The position numbers were made by a program, and so were the translations under genes. A stretch of 41,529 nucleotides of DNA. It comes from Gemmatimonadaceae bacterium. Its GTDB lineage: Bacteria; Gemmatimonadota; Gemmatimonadetes; Gemmatimonadales; Gemmatimonadaceae. The stretch spans positions 1 through 41,529 of the forward strand of contig JAJAYP010000268.1 in the NCBI GenBank assembly GCA_026786185.1. The letters are read 5' to 3'. Below are positions 1-8,294 of this stretch, piece by piece. The first letter of the stretch is position 1, and each line of letters starts with the position of its first letter. The notes beneath the pieces are model-generated. The model ran no database searches. It had not been told where the DNA came from and saw nothing but the letters and a program-made list of their open reading frames with translations.

Positions 1-120
1 ACCTAAAAAAACCAAATAAAAAATGGGGGGCCCGGTAATTTTTTTAAAACCCCCCGGGGGCTCCGCGTCCCCCCCCCCCAAACCCCCGGGGCCGGCGCCA
101 ACGGGGCGGGGGGCCCGTCG
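1..120. other. Probable low-quality contig-edge sequence
   Basis: Dense homopolymer runs (aaaaaa, gggggg, ttttttt, cccccggggg, a run of about 10 c) unlike anything else in the window; no coding continuity. Confidence 0.7.
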
Positions 121-176
121 TGCGTCGGTTGAAAAAGGGTGATCCGACCCGCATGATGCCCGCGCGTCAGCCCGCA

Positions 177-836
177 TCACGTCGCGTGGGCTCGCCGGAA
201 GAAATGCTTCGGCGTGGCCGATACAAATGGATCGTTGCAGACGAGAAAGCGGAGCGGCCAGTCGGCTGCCCGCGTGATGCCGATGCGGGGTGTCACGACC
301 ACGTCCTCGTCGGCAACCGGGTCTCCCGCTCGAATGATGATCGGGCCATCGCGCAACGACTCGCCACTCATGGTGCCGACGATGCCCATGGCGAGACTGA
401 GCTTGCCCGGACCATTCGTGAGATCCCGGTCGCGCATGGCCTTCGGCCGACGGCGACGCATGAGATCGAGTCCGTCCAGCGGGTGCACGGCGCGCACGAG
501 CACCGCCGCGCCGTGACCGCGCTCGCGCGTGACGGCGTTGAAGCACCAGTACATGCCGTATATCAGGTAGACGTACGCGAAGCCCGGCGGCCCGAAGAGA
601 TGCTCAGTGCGCCGAGTGAGGCCGGCGACCGCATGACATGCCGGGTCGTCGGGTCCGAGGTACGCTTCCGTCTCCACGATGCGCGCGCGGGTGGTTCCCT
701 CCGGCGTCGAACACTCCAGCACCGCACCGAGCAGATCGCGGGCGACGATGTCGGTGGCGCGATCGTAGAACCGGGCGGTGAGTGGAACGCCCGGGCGAGA
801 ACGCCGCGCGGTTCGCGCGGCGTCTCGCTGGCTCAC
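177..836 (-). CDS. DNA-3-methyladenine glycosylase (AAG/MPG family)
   Basis: Translation has family motifs: LTARFYDR..DIVARDLLGAVLE, IVETEAYLGPDDPACHA, GFAYVYLIYGMYWCFNAVT, LTNGPGKLSLAMGI. Start overlaps the stop of the upstream NYN gene (ATGA-type overlap). Confidence 0.93.
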   Translation of the reverse strand: MSQRDAARTARRSRPGVPLTARFYDRATDIVARDLLGAVLECSTPEGTTRARIVETEAYLGPDDPACHAVAGLTRRTEHLFGPPGFAYVYLIYGMYWCFNAVTRERGHGAAVLVRAVHPLDGLDLMRRRRPKAMRDRDLTNGPGKLSLAMGIVGTMSGESLRDGPIIIRAGDPVADEDVVVTPRIGITRAADWPLRFLVCNDPFVSATPKHFFRRAHAT

Positions 837-2755
837 GCGTCGGCGCGCGCCACGGTCTTCCTCGCCCGCGACTTCGACGCAGGCGACGACTTCTTCGTCG
901 CAGCCGACTTCTTCACCGCGGACTTTGCAGCCGGGGTGTCGGCACTCTTCTTCGCCGCGGGTTTGCGCCCACGCGGTTTTGCCGCAGCAGTCGAAGGCGC
1001 GTGTTCGACCGCCGCGACGCGTTCGATCGGAACGGACGTGATGAGCGTGCGTGCCGACGCTGCAGGGACGACGGCCACGTGCGACACGGACGGCGTCGCT
1101 CCCGCAGGGCCCACGACGCCGATGCTCAACAGATTGCTCATCAGGTCGGCCGGAGGCGCGCCAGGCCGGCCGACACGTCCGCGCCCGCCGGTGACGCCGC
1201 GAGGCCCCATGCCTCGCGGTGCCGCGGGCGTTGTCGATACGGGTGGCGCATTACTCACCGCCGACCTGGCCAGCTGCGCCGCCACCGACTCCGCCTCGGC
1301 GGCGCGGGCGATCTCGAAGTCATCGCCACGGCGCCGCAGATCGATGACGTCTCCGTCGTGCGCATCCTTGAGAATGCGGGGAAAGTTGCGGTCGCTGAGA
1401 CTCTCGCTGTCACGCGCGAGCAACTCGCGCGCCTTCGCGCGCACGACGCCCGCTCGCACGGTCTCGTCGCCCTGCGTGAGCGCCATGACGGAGCGTCGAA
1501 TGAGATCGAACGCTTCATCCCGAGTCAGCCGTTCGCCACTCGATCCGATCTGCTCGATCGATTCGCTGCGCTCGGTCCGATCAGCGCGCTCGATCCGATC
1601 GGCCACTTCGGGCCGTGGCGCACGATCGGGACGTCCGGTGCGCTCGCGTCCGCGCGGTGCGGGCGCCGCCACTGCGGCGACGAGCGGGACGGCCTCGGGT
1701 GCAGCAGATGCAACGTCGGGCTCAGCAACCAACTCGACATCGACCGGCACCTCCGTTCCCTCGGCGCGCGGGCGTTCATCATGTCCTCGACCGCGACCGC
1801 GCCGGCCGCGGCGGCCCCGGCCACCTTCGCGCTTGGCATCGGCGGCAGCGCTCGGACCTTCCACGCGCGCCGCCTCATCCGCCGCGGCGTTCTCGGCCGC
1901 GCGCACATCGCCCTTGGCACCGCTCGGCAGGCCGATCTCCAGCTGGCCATTCTCGAGCTTCGTTGCCGAGAGCAGTCCACGCTGCGTCGCATCCTGCACG
2001 AAGCGCGAGAACTTCGCCATGCCGAGGTCCTTCTCGTCGAAGGCGTTGTCGATCTCGACCATCACCTGCTTGAGTCGATCGGAGCGCATGACGTCGCCGT
2101 TGCGCTTCATGCGGCTGACCGCTTCGGTGACCAGCTCCCACGGATCCCACTTCTTGGCCGGTTCGTCGTCCGAATTCTTCACGAGGCCGGCGAGCGCGTT
2201 GTAGCTGTAGTATTCGTCGCAGTTCATGACGAGCAGGTCGCTCGACGACTCGCGGATGCCGACGCCGATGACGTACTTGCCGTATTCCTTGAGCTTCGTC
2301 ACCAGGCTCGCGAAGTCGCTGTCGCCGGAGAGCAGGATGTACGTGCCGATCTCGGGGCGCGTGAACACGAGCTCCATGGCGTCGACGGCAAGGCGGATGT
2401 CGGTGGCATTCTTCTTCGACGATCCGTAGGCGGGCGCCATGATCATGTCGATCGAGGACTCGGCGAGTGGCACGATGTACTGGGGATACCGTCGCCAGTC
2501 GGCATAGGCGCGCTGGACGGCGACCTTGCCCTTGATGATGTCCGAGCCGAGCAGGGTGCGAAGCTCCTTGCCGAGGTCGGAGCGGATTCCCATCGTCACA
2601 TTGTCGAAGTCGATGAGGAGGGCCGCATTCGGAGCGTGCATCGGCTGCGCGTAGCCGGCCGAGGACACGTGAGGCGCGCTGAGCGCCTGGGGGCCGCGGT
2701 GAATGAGCGCGGCGCCGGAGCGCGACGGACCATTCCGCGAAGAGCGTTGATTCAT
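833..2755 (-). CDS. NYN (LabA/PIN-like) domain protein with OST-HTH/LOTUS-like region(s) and a basic histone H1-like C-terminal tail
   Basis: NAALLIDFDNVTMG...VQRAYADWRRYP...IDMIMAPAYGSSKKNATDIRLAVDAMEL...YILLSGDSDFASLVTKLKEYGKYVIGVG is a NYN signature. It is followed by LOTUS-like WELVTEAVSRM..DVMRSDRLKQVMVEIDNAFDEKDLGMAKFSRFVQDA and ends in a K/A/P/S-rich tail (AAKPRGRKPAAKKS...). Confidence 0.88.
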   Translation of the reverse strand: MNQRSSRNGPSRSGAALIHRGPQALSAPHVSSAGYAQPMHAPNAALLIDFDNVTMGIRSDLGKELRTLLGSDIIKGKVAVQRAYADWRRYPQYIVPLAESSIDMIMAPAYGSSKKNATDIRLAVDAMELVFTRPEIGTYILLSGDSDFASLVTKLKEYGKYVIGVGIRESSSDLLVMNCDEYYSYNALAGLVKNSDDEPAKKWDPWELVTEAVSRMKRNGDVMRSDRLKQVMVEIDNAFDEKDLGMAKFSRFVQDATQRGLLSATKLENGQLEIGLPSGAKGDVRAAENAAADEAARVEGPSAAADAKREGGRGRRGRRGRGRGHDERPRAEGTEVPVDVELVAEPDVASAAPEAVPLVAAVAAPAPRGRERTGRPDRAPRPEVADRIERADRTERSESIEQIGSSGERLTRDEAFDLIRRSVMALTQGDETVRAGVVRAKARELLARDSESLSDRNFPRILKDAHDGDVIDLRRRGDDFEIARAAEAESVAAQLARSAVSNAPPVSTTPAAPRGMGPRGVTGGRGRVGRPGAPPADLMSNLLSIGVVGPAGATPSVSHVAVVPAASARTLITSVPIERVAAVEHAPSTAAAKPRGRKPAAKKSADTPAAKSAVKKSAATKKSSPASKSRARKTVARADA

Positions 2756-2786
2756 GCTGTCCCTTGCGTCATGCGACGCATGGTGT

Positions 2787-2829
2787 GAGAGCGGGCGTGC
2801 CTGCCAGGCAGTGCGGCGCCCGTGCTCTC
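2787..2829 (-). promoter_or_regulatory. Imperfect long hairpin in the 5' leader of the NYN-LOTUS gene
   Basis: Plus-strand gagag-cgggcg ... cgcccg-(tg)-ctctc, enclosing a tgcctg/caggca inner inverted repeat. Confidence 0.5.
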
Positions 2830-3071
2830 GCCGGGAGCAATCCGCCCGACCGAAGGTGGTCGGCTAGCGCGGTGCTCGATGGCGAGGCGGTTCGCGGTGC
2901 GCACGTCGACCGGCTCGCCCCACTGCGCGACGCGCAGTATTCGAGGGCGGCACCCATCACGCCGACACCGTCATTGACCAGTCACCCCTGGCGCCGCGGG
3001 CTCCATGCTCGCGCCTCCCTGAGTGGCTGGGGGCGTAATCTATGCTGGCCCAAGGGTTTGCGGAAGGGACG

Positions 3072-3494
3072 TCACATTCCCATCGCCTTGTAGATCACGC
3101 GCTTCGGGCGCTGGCCATCCCATTCTCCATAGAATACGCGTTGCCATGGACCGAGATCGAGACGTCCGTCGGTGACGGGCACGATCACCTCGTGTCCCAA
3201 GGTGAGTGACCGCAGGTGCGCCGCCGCGTTGTCTTCACCCGTTCCACTGTTGTGCCGGTAGAGCTCCGGCGTCCACGGCGCGATGCGGCCCTCGAGCCAT
3301 TCGAGGATGTCAGCCCACAGGCCGGGCTCGTGATCATTGACGAAGACGGAGGCGGAGATGTGCATGGCCGACACGAGGACCATGCCCTCGCTGATCATCG
3401 CGTGCGCCCGGCACGCCTCGACGTCGTCCGTGATGTCGATGATCGTCTGCCGATCTTTCGTATCGAACGTGCGATAGCTCGTGAAGGTGCGCAT
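3072..3494 (-). CDS. YjbQ-family protein (secondary thiamine-phosphate synthase-like / UPF0047)
   Basis: MRTFTSYRTFDTKDRQTIIDITDDV...GMVLVSAMHISASVFVNDHEPGL...YRHNSGTGEDNAAAHLRSLTLGHEVIVPVTDGRLDLGPWQRVFYGEWDGQRPKRV. Start trimmed from the 3725 ORF start to the MRTF Met (cat at 3492-3494). Confidence 0.92.
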   Translation of the reverse strand: MRTFTSYRTFDTKDRQTIIDITDDVEACRAHAMISEGMVLVSAMHISASVFVNDHEPGLWADILEWLEGRIAPWTPELYRHNSGTGEDNAAAHLRSLTLGHEVIVPVTDGRLDLGPWQRVFYGEWDGQRPKRVIYKAMGM

Positions 3495-3588
3495 GACGAT
3501 GCGTTCAAGATGAACAGGGTGGTTGATGCACGAGGTGGCCTGTATGTTATCGCGAAACCTCCCTTCCGAACGCCCGTACGGAGATGCA

Positions 3589-4830
3589 GTGAAGCAGGTC
3601 GGCTTTCGCGCCCGTCTATTTCTCATTCTGCTGGGCTTCGCCCTCATTCCCACGGTCGTGCTGGCTGTCGCGTGGGAGCTGACGGTGGTCGCTGCGCTAC
3701 CGCTGCTCGGCACCACTCCGGCCATGGAGCGGATCGCCGAGACCGGCAGGCGCGCCTCCGAGTCCGTGGAGGGCGCGCCGCTGAGTGCGGCACAGCGTGC
3801 ACTGCTGATCGACCATCAACGGGCGCTCCGCGAAGGACTGCTGCATGCGAGGCAGATGGAGTTCCTCATGACGCGGCGGGCGCCCGTGGTGGCCGCGATC
3901 GTGGCGCTGGCAGCGGCACTGCTGATGGGGTTGGTGGCATCTCGGGTGGCGGGACATCTGAGCCGGAATCTGAGCCGGCCGCTCAGTGAACTCGTGGGGT
4001 GGACGGCGATGATCAGCCGGGGCGATGCGCTACCGGACGGGCCGCCGACCAAGGGCGCGCCGGAATTCGTCATGCTGCGTAACCGGATGCGTGCGATGGC
4101 GACGGAGCTGCGGCAGGGGCGTGTCCGCGCGCTGGAGGCGGAGCGCGCTACCGCGCTGCGCGAATCGGCGCGACAGGTGGCGCACGAGCTGAAGAATCCG
4201 CTGACGCCGATCCGCTTCGCGATCGCGCGCCTGCGACGTGAGGCGCCCCATACGCTGGCCGAGACGGTCGATGTGCTCGAGATCGAATCGAAGCGTCTGG
4301 AGGAGATGGCGCGCAGCTTTGCGCAGTTCGGACGGCTGCCCGAGGGACCGCAGGCGCCGGTCGACCTCGGCGAGCTGGTGCGAGCCACGACGCGCACGGC
4401 GGTACCGGCGGAGACCCCGCTCGCCGTGCTCGTGGACAGCGACGTACCGATGGTTCCCGGGCATGTGGATGCCCTTGGACGTGCGCTGACGAACGTGCTG
4501 CTGAACGCCGTGGAGGCGAGTCCTTCCAACGCGCCGGTTCGCGTCACCGTGCGGCGCGCGACGCACGACGGCCGCGCGATGGTGGAGGTCGCGGTACACG
4601 ACAGCGGCTCCGGAATCCCGCCAGCGAGGCTGGACAGCATCTGGGAGCCATATGTGACGCACAAGGCGGGCGGCACGGGTCTCGGACTCGCGATCGTGCG
4701 GCAGACATTGATCGCGCACGAAGGCGCGGTGGCTGCGGAGAGCGCGACCGGAAACGGAACGACGATCAGACTATTTCTGCCGGTCGAGACACTGGCAATC
4801 ACGCTGGAGATGTCGGCACATGGCGATTGA
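3589..4830 (+). CDS. NtrY-like sensor histidine kinase (two TM segments, HAMP-like region, HisKA/HATPase)
   Basis: RQVAHELKNPLTPIRFAIARLRR H-box; NVLLNAVEAS N-box; DSGSGIPPA and GGTGLGLAIV G-boxes. GTG at 3589 is preceded by GGAG and preferred over ATG 3523. Confidence 0.9.
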   Translation: MKQVGFRARLFLILLGFALIPTVVLAVAWELTVVAALPLLGTTPAMERIAETGRRASESVEGAPLSAAQRALLIDHQRALREGLLHARQMEFLMTRRAPVVAAIVALAAALLMGLVASRVAGHLSRNLSRPLSELVGWTAMISRGDALPDGPPTKGAPEFVMLRNRMRAMATELRQGRVRALEAERATALRESARQVAHELKNPLTPIRFAIARLRREAPHTLAETVDVLEIESKRLEEMARSFAQFGRLPEGPQAPVDLGELVRATTRTAVPAETPLAVLVDSDVPMVPGHVDALGRALTNVLLNAVEASPSNAPVRVTVRRATHDGRAMVEVAVHDSGSGIPPARLDSIWEPYVTHKAGGTGLGLAIVRQTLIAHEGAVAAESATGNGTTIRLFLPVETLAITLEMSAHGD

Positions 4831-5092
4831 TGGCGTTCTGGTACCGATCGTGATGTTCAGCATGATTCCCGTGGTCGCGATCGGCGTCCCGATTGCGCGT
4901 GCCTATGCACGGCGGCTCGAATCCAGGCCCGTGGCGGCCATTCCCTCCGATGTCTCGGCGCGACTCGAGCGCATCGAGCAGGCGGTGGACGCCATCGCCA
5001 TCGAGATGGAGCGAGTGTCGGAGGGTCAGCGCTTCACGACGAAGCTGCTGTCCGAGCGCGCGGGGCTGCCGGCGTCGTCCGGCGGGAGCTGA
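4820..5092 (+). CDS. Small single-pass membrane protein with predicted coiled-coil, unknown function
   Basis: 90 aa; N-terminal hydrophobic segment VLVPIVMFSMIPVVAIGVPIARAY followed by a heptad-like RLERIEQAVDAIAIEMERVSEGQRF. Overlaps the 3' end of the kinase gene. Confidence 0.75.
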   Translation: MAIDGVLVPIVMFSMIPVVAIGVPIARAYARRLESRPVAAIPSDVSARLERIEQAVDAIAIEMERVSEGQRFTTKLLSERAGLPASSGGS

Positions 5093-5101
5093 CCCGACGC
5101 G

Positions 5102-6481
5102 ATGTCGAGCGTCCTGATCGTCGACGACGAGCCGAACATCCGTCGCATGGTGGGCGCACTCCTCGTGAGCGAAGGCTACGAGGTGCGTGACGCGGCAGAA
5201 GGCGCGGTGGGTCTGCAACGCATCGCCGAGAGTTGTCCGGATGTCGTGTTGCTCGACCTGATGATTCCGGGAGAGCTGGACGGATTGGCGACGCTGGCGC
5301 GGCTGCGCGAGAGCGTCCCCGACGTGCCGGTGATCATGATGAGCGGCAAGGCCGGGCTCAGCGACGCCGTGAAGGCGACGAAGCTGGGCGCCTTCAATTT
5401 CCTCGAGAAGCCGCTGTCGCCGGAGGGCGTGCTGCTCGCGCTCGCGTCGGCGCTCGAGCTTCGGCGCGTGCGACGCGAGGCTCGCGCGCTGCGCGAGGAT
5501 CTCGGGCTGGCAGGCGAGATGATCGGCCGGAGTCCGGGGATGGATCGCGTGCGCGAGATGATCTCGCGAATCGCACCGACGGACGCGCGTGTGCTGATCA
5601 CCGGAGAATCCGGCACGGGCAAGGAGCTCGTGGCGTCCGCCATCCACTTCGGCAGTGCGCGGAGGGAGCGGCCGTTCGTGCGGGTGAACTGCGCTGCCAT
5701 TCCCCGCGACCTGGTGGAGAGCGAGATGTTCGGCCACGAGAAGGGCGCGTTCACCGGCGCAACGGACCGTCGCATCGGCCGCTTCGAGCTGGCGCACACG
5801 GGCACGCTCTTCCTCGACGAAGTCGGTGACCTCGGGTCGGAGGCGCAGGCCAAGTTGCTTCGCGCCATCGAGGCGAAGGAGATCGAGCGCGTGGGCGGCG
5901 GCAAGTCCATTCGCGTGGACGTTCGCATCGTGAGTGCCACGAACCGCGATCTCACGCGTGCGGTGGTGGACGGCAACTTTCGCGACGACCTGCTCTTTCG
6001 CTTGAACGTCATTCCGCTTCAACTGCCACCACTTCGGGACCGTCCCGACGACATTCCCATACTCGTCGCGCACTTCTCCGCGCTGCACCGGGCACGCACT
6101 GGTCGACAGCCGCCGCAGTGGACGGCGGGTGCGCTGTCGCTCCTGGCGCAATACCGGTGGCCCGGCAATGTGCGTGAGTTGGCGAACATCGTGGAGCGGC
6201 TCGCCATCCTGCATGCCGGCGCCGACGTGGATGAGCGCGACGTGCGTGCGGTGCTGCCGATGGATGGCGGGGCGCGCCGCGCCGATGCGCCGCTGCCAGA
6301 CCCCTCGCTCCTCGATGAGTCGCTCACCGACACACTCGACGCGCACGAGCGGACGTTGATCGCGCGCGCGTTGTCCGCGGCGGGTGGGAACGTCGCCGAG
6401 GCCTCACGTCGGCTCAGGACCGATCGGGCGAACCTGTACCGGCGGATGCGGCGGCTCGGCATTCCCATCGGCGACGAATGA
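5102..6481 (+). CDS. Sigma-54-dependent NtrC/NtrX-family response regulator
   Basis: REC domain (LIVDDEPNIRR, VVLLDLMIPG), Walker A GESGTGKE, sigma-54-contacting GAFTGA, Walker B LFLDEVGDL, C-terminal Fis-type HTH (GGNVAEASRRLRTDRANLYRRMRRLGI). Confidence 0.95.
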   Translation: MSSVLIVDDEPNIRRMVGALLVSEGYEVRDAAEGAVGLQRIAESCPDVVLLDLMIPGELDGLATLARLRESVPDVPVIMMSGKAGLSDAVKATKLGAFNFLEKPLSPEGVLLALASALELRRVRREARALREDLGLAGEMIGRSPGMDRVREMISRIAPTDARVLITGESGTGKELVASAIHFGSARRERPFVRVNCAAIPRDLVESEMFGHEKGAFTGATDRRIGRFELAHTGTLFLDEVGDLGSEAQAKLLRAIEAKEIERVGGGKSIRVDVRIVSATNRDLTRAVVDGNFRDDLLFRLNVIPLQLPPLRDRPDDIPILVAHFSALHRARTGRQPPQWTAGALSLLAQYRWPGNVRELANIVERLAILHAGADVDERDVRAVLPMDGGARRADAPLPDPSLLDESLTDTLDAHERTLIARALSAAGGNVAEASRRLRTDRANLYRRMRRLGIPIGDE

Positions 6482-6590
6482 GCGGCAACGGCACCGGCGA
6501 CCTCCTGACGCGTCGGGGGGTATGACCGCGAATTCCTCGTGCCCGCTGCGTGAACGCCACGCGGCCCCCGAACCCCATTCCCCGCCCTTC

Positions 6591-8291
6591 ATGCGGACCT
6601 TCGCGCTCACCGCCGGACTGCTGTTCGTGCCACTGTTCGTGTCGGCGCAGGTGGATACAGCGGTGGCGGGTGCGCGCCTGCCGCACGAGGTGGCCCGCGA
6701 AGTGGCCGCCCTGTTCAACGCCACGACGACGCTGCGCGCCACTGACCGCACGGTGATTCCGGCGGGGCGCGACGTACCCGGCGATGTGGCGGTGCTGAAC
6801 GGACCGCTGATCATCGAGGGGCATGTGGCGGGTCGCGTGCTGGTGATCAATGCGGACGTGCTGCTGCGTCCGGGGGCGCGGATCGACGGAGACCTGCTCG
6901 TGGTGGGCGGCGAGGTCGAGGGGCGCGAGAATGCAACGATCGGCGGCGAACTGCGCATTTATCGTCCGGCACTTCGCTATGTCATGGAAGCCGAACGGAT
7001 GAGGGTATCGGCGGAGGAGCCACGCGCGCCGGAGGACTGGTGGCGGAGATTCGAGCGTCGGCGCCATGCCAACACGAACCGCCTCGAGATCGCAAATGCG
7101 GGCGTGTACAATCGCGTGGAAGGCCTGCCGGTCCGCGTCGGTCCGGTGCTCTACCGGGATCAGGGTTGGGGGCATCTGCGATTCGCGGCCAACGCGATCG
7201 TGCGGACGGGCAGCAGTTTCTCGTCGTCGTCGCCCGACGTGGGCCACACGGTCCTCGGCGAGCTTCGGGTGGGACGGCGATACGGCGTGACGCTCGGCGG
7301 GCGGCTGTACGACCAGATCGAGGGTGTCGAGACATGGCAGTTGAGCAACGCGGAAGTCGGGCTCGCGTCGTTCTTCTTCAATCGCGACTATCGTGATTAT
7401 TTCGGGCGACATGGCGGCCAGCTCTTCGCCGCGCTGCGCGCGACGGAGAACGCCGACCTCACCGTGTCGTACGCCGATGAACGGTGGCGATCACGCGAGG
7501 CACGCGATCCGCCAGCGCTGTTCAACAACGGGCGCGCGTGGCGCGCCAATCCGGAGCTGGATGCCGGTCGATTTCACGTAGCCAACCTCACCATGAGGGT
7601 GGATACCCGAAACGACACGTTCAACCCGTGGGCGGGATGGTATCTGCTCGCGGATTACGAGCGTGGCACCGGAGTGATCGAGCGTGCGGGCCCCGTTTCT
7701 CCCGGCGTGCGTGCCGTCCCGAGCGGGTCGACACGATATCAACGCGTCTTCCTCGATCTGCGACGGTATAATCGCATCAGTCCCAGCTCGGCGCTCAACG
7801 TGCGCGGCGTGCTGGGTGGATGGGTGAGCGGGGATCCGCTTCCTCTCGAACGGCGGCTCTCGATCGATGGACCCGGCACCGTACCGGGATTCGACTTCCG
7901 CTCGGCAGGGGACAACGACGTGGGCACCTGCGCGTCGTCGAGCGCGCCGGCCGGCCGGCCGGCGCAGTGTGAGCGGATCGCGCTGGCGCAGCTCGAATAT
8001 CGGAGCGATCTGCGCATCTCGTTCTCGGAGCGGCGCGCCGGCGAGAGGCGGACGCGGTTTCGCGTCGACGGGGCGTGGATCTTTTTCGCGGACGCGGGGC
8101 GCGGCTGGCTGGTGAATGCACCCGGTAGCCCGCTCAACATCGGGCGCCACGACTTTCCGGCGTTGTCGACGTACCGCACCGATCTCGGTGCGGGACTCGA
8201 CTTCGGTGTCGTCGGTGTCTACGCGGCGAAGGCACTGTCGGTATCGCGGGAGCCGTTGAACGTGTTCCTTCGCGTCCGTCACCGCTTCTAG
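6591..8291 (+). CDS. Outer-membrane beta-barrel protein with N-terminal bactofilin-like repeat segment
   Basis: Signal peptide MRTFALTAGLLFVPLFVSAQ; short periodic beta-helix-like segment DVAVLNGPLIIEGHVAGRVLVINADVLLRPGARIDGDLLVVGGEVEG; barrel-like C-terminal half ending in ...VFLRVRHRF. Start trimmed from 6384. Confidence 0.75.
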   Translation: MRTFALTAGLLFVPLFVSAQVDTAVAGARLPHEVAREVAALFNATTTLRATDRTVIPAGRDVPGDVAVLNGPLIIEGHVAGRVLVINADVLLRPGARIDGDLLVVGGEVEGRENATIGGELRIYRPALRYVMEAERMRVSAEEPRAPEDWWRRFERRRHANTNRLEIANAGVYNRVEGLPVRVGPVLYRDQGWGHLRFAANAIVRTGSSFSSSSPDVGHTVLGELRVGRRYGVTLGGRLYDQIEGVETWQLSNAEVGLASFFFNRDYRDYFGRHGGQLFAALRATENADLTVSYADERWRSREARDPPALFNNGRAWRANPELDAGRFHVANLTMRVDTRNDTFNPWAGWYLLADYERGTGVIERAGPVSPGVRAVPSGSTRYQRVFLDLRRYNRISPSSALNVRGVLGGWVSGDPLPLERRLSIDGPGTVPGFDFRSAGDNDVGTCASSSAPAGRPAQCERIALAQLEYRSDLRISFSERRAGERRTRFRVDGAWIFFADAGRGWLVNAPGSPLNIGRHDFPALSTYRTDLGAGLDFGVVGVYAAKALSVSREPLNVFLRVRHRF

Positions 8292-8294
8292 CGC

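Noticed and set aside
120-2204. 694-aa plus-strand ORF, and similar long ORFs at 782..2788, 11317..12876, 19192..20199 and 20236..22161
   Set aside because: They lie antisense to well-identified genes and are Arg/Ala/His-rich. They show no domain signatures, as expected for shadow ORFs in high-GC DNA.
833-2755. NYN/PIN-like protein as a toxin of a VapBC-type toxin-antitoxin pair
   Set aside because: It is far too large, multidomain, and has no small antitoxin gene beside it.
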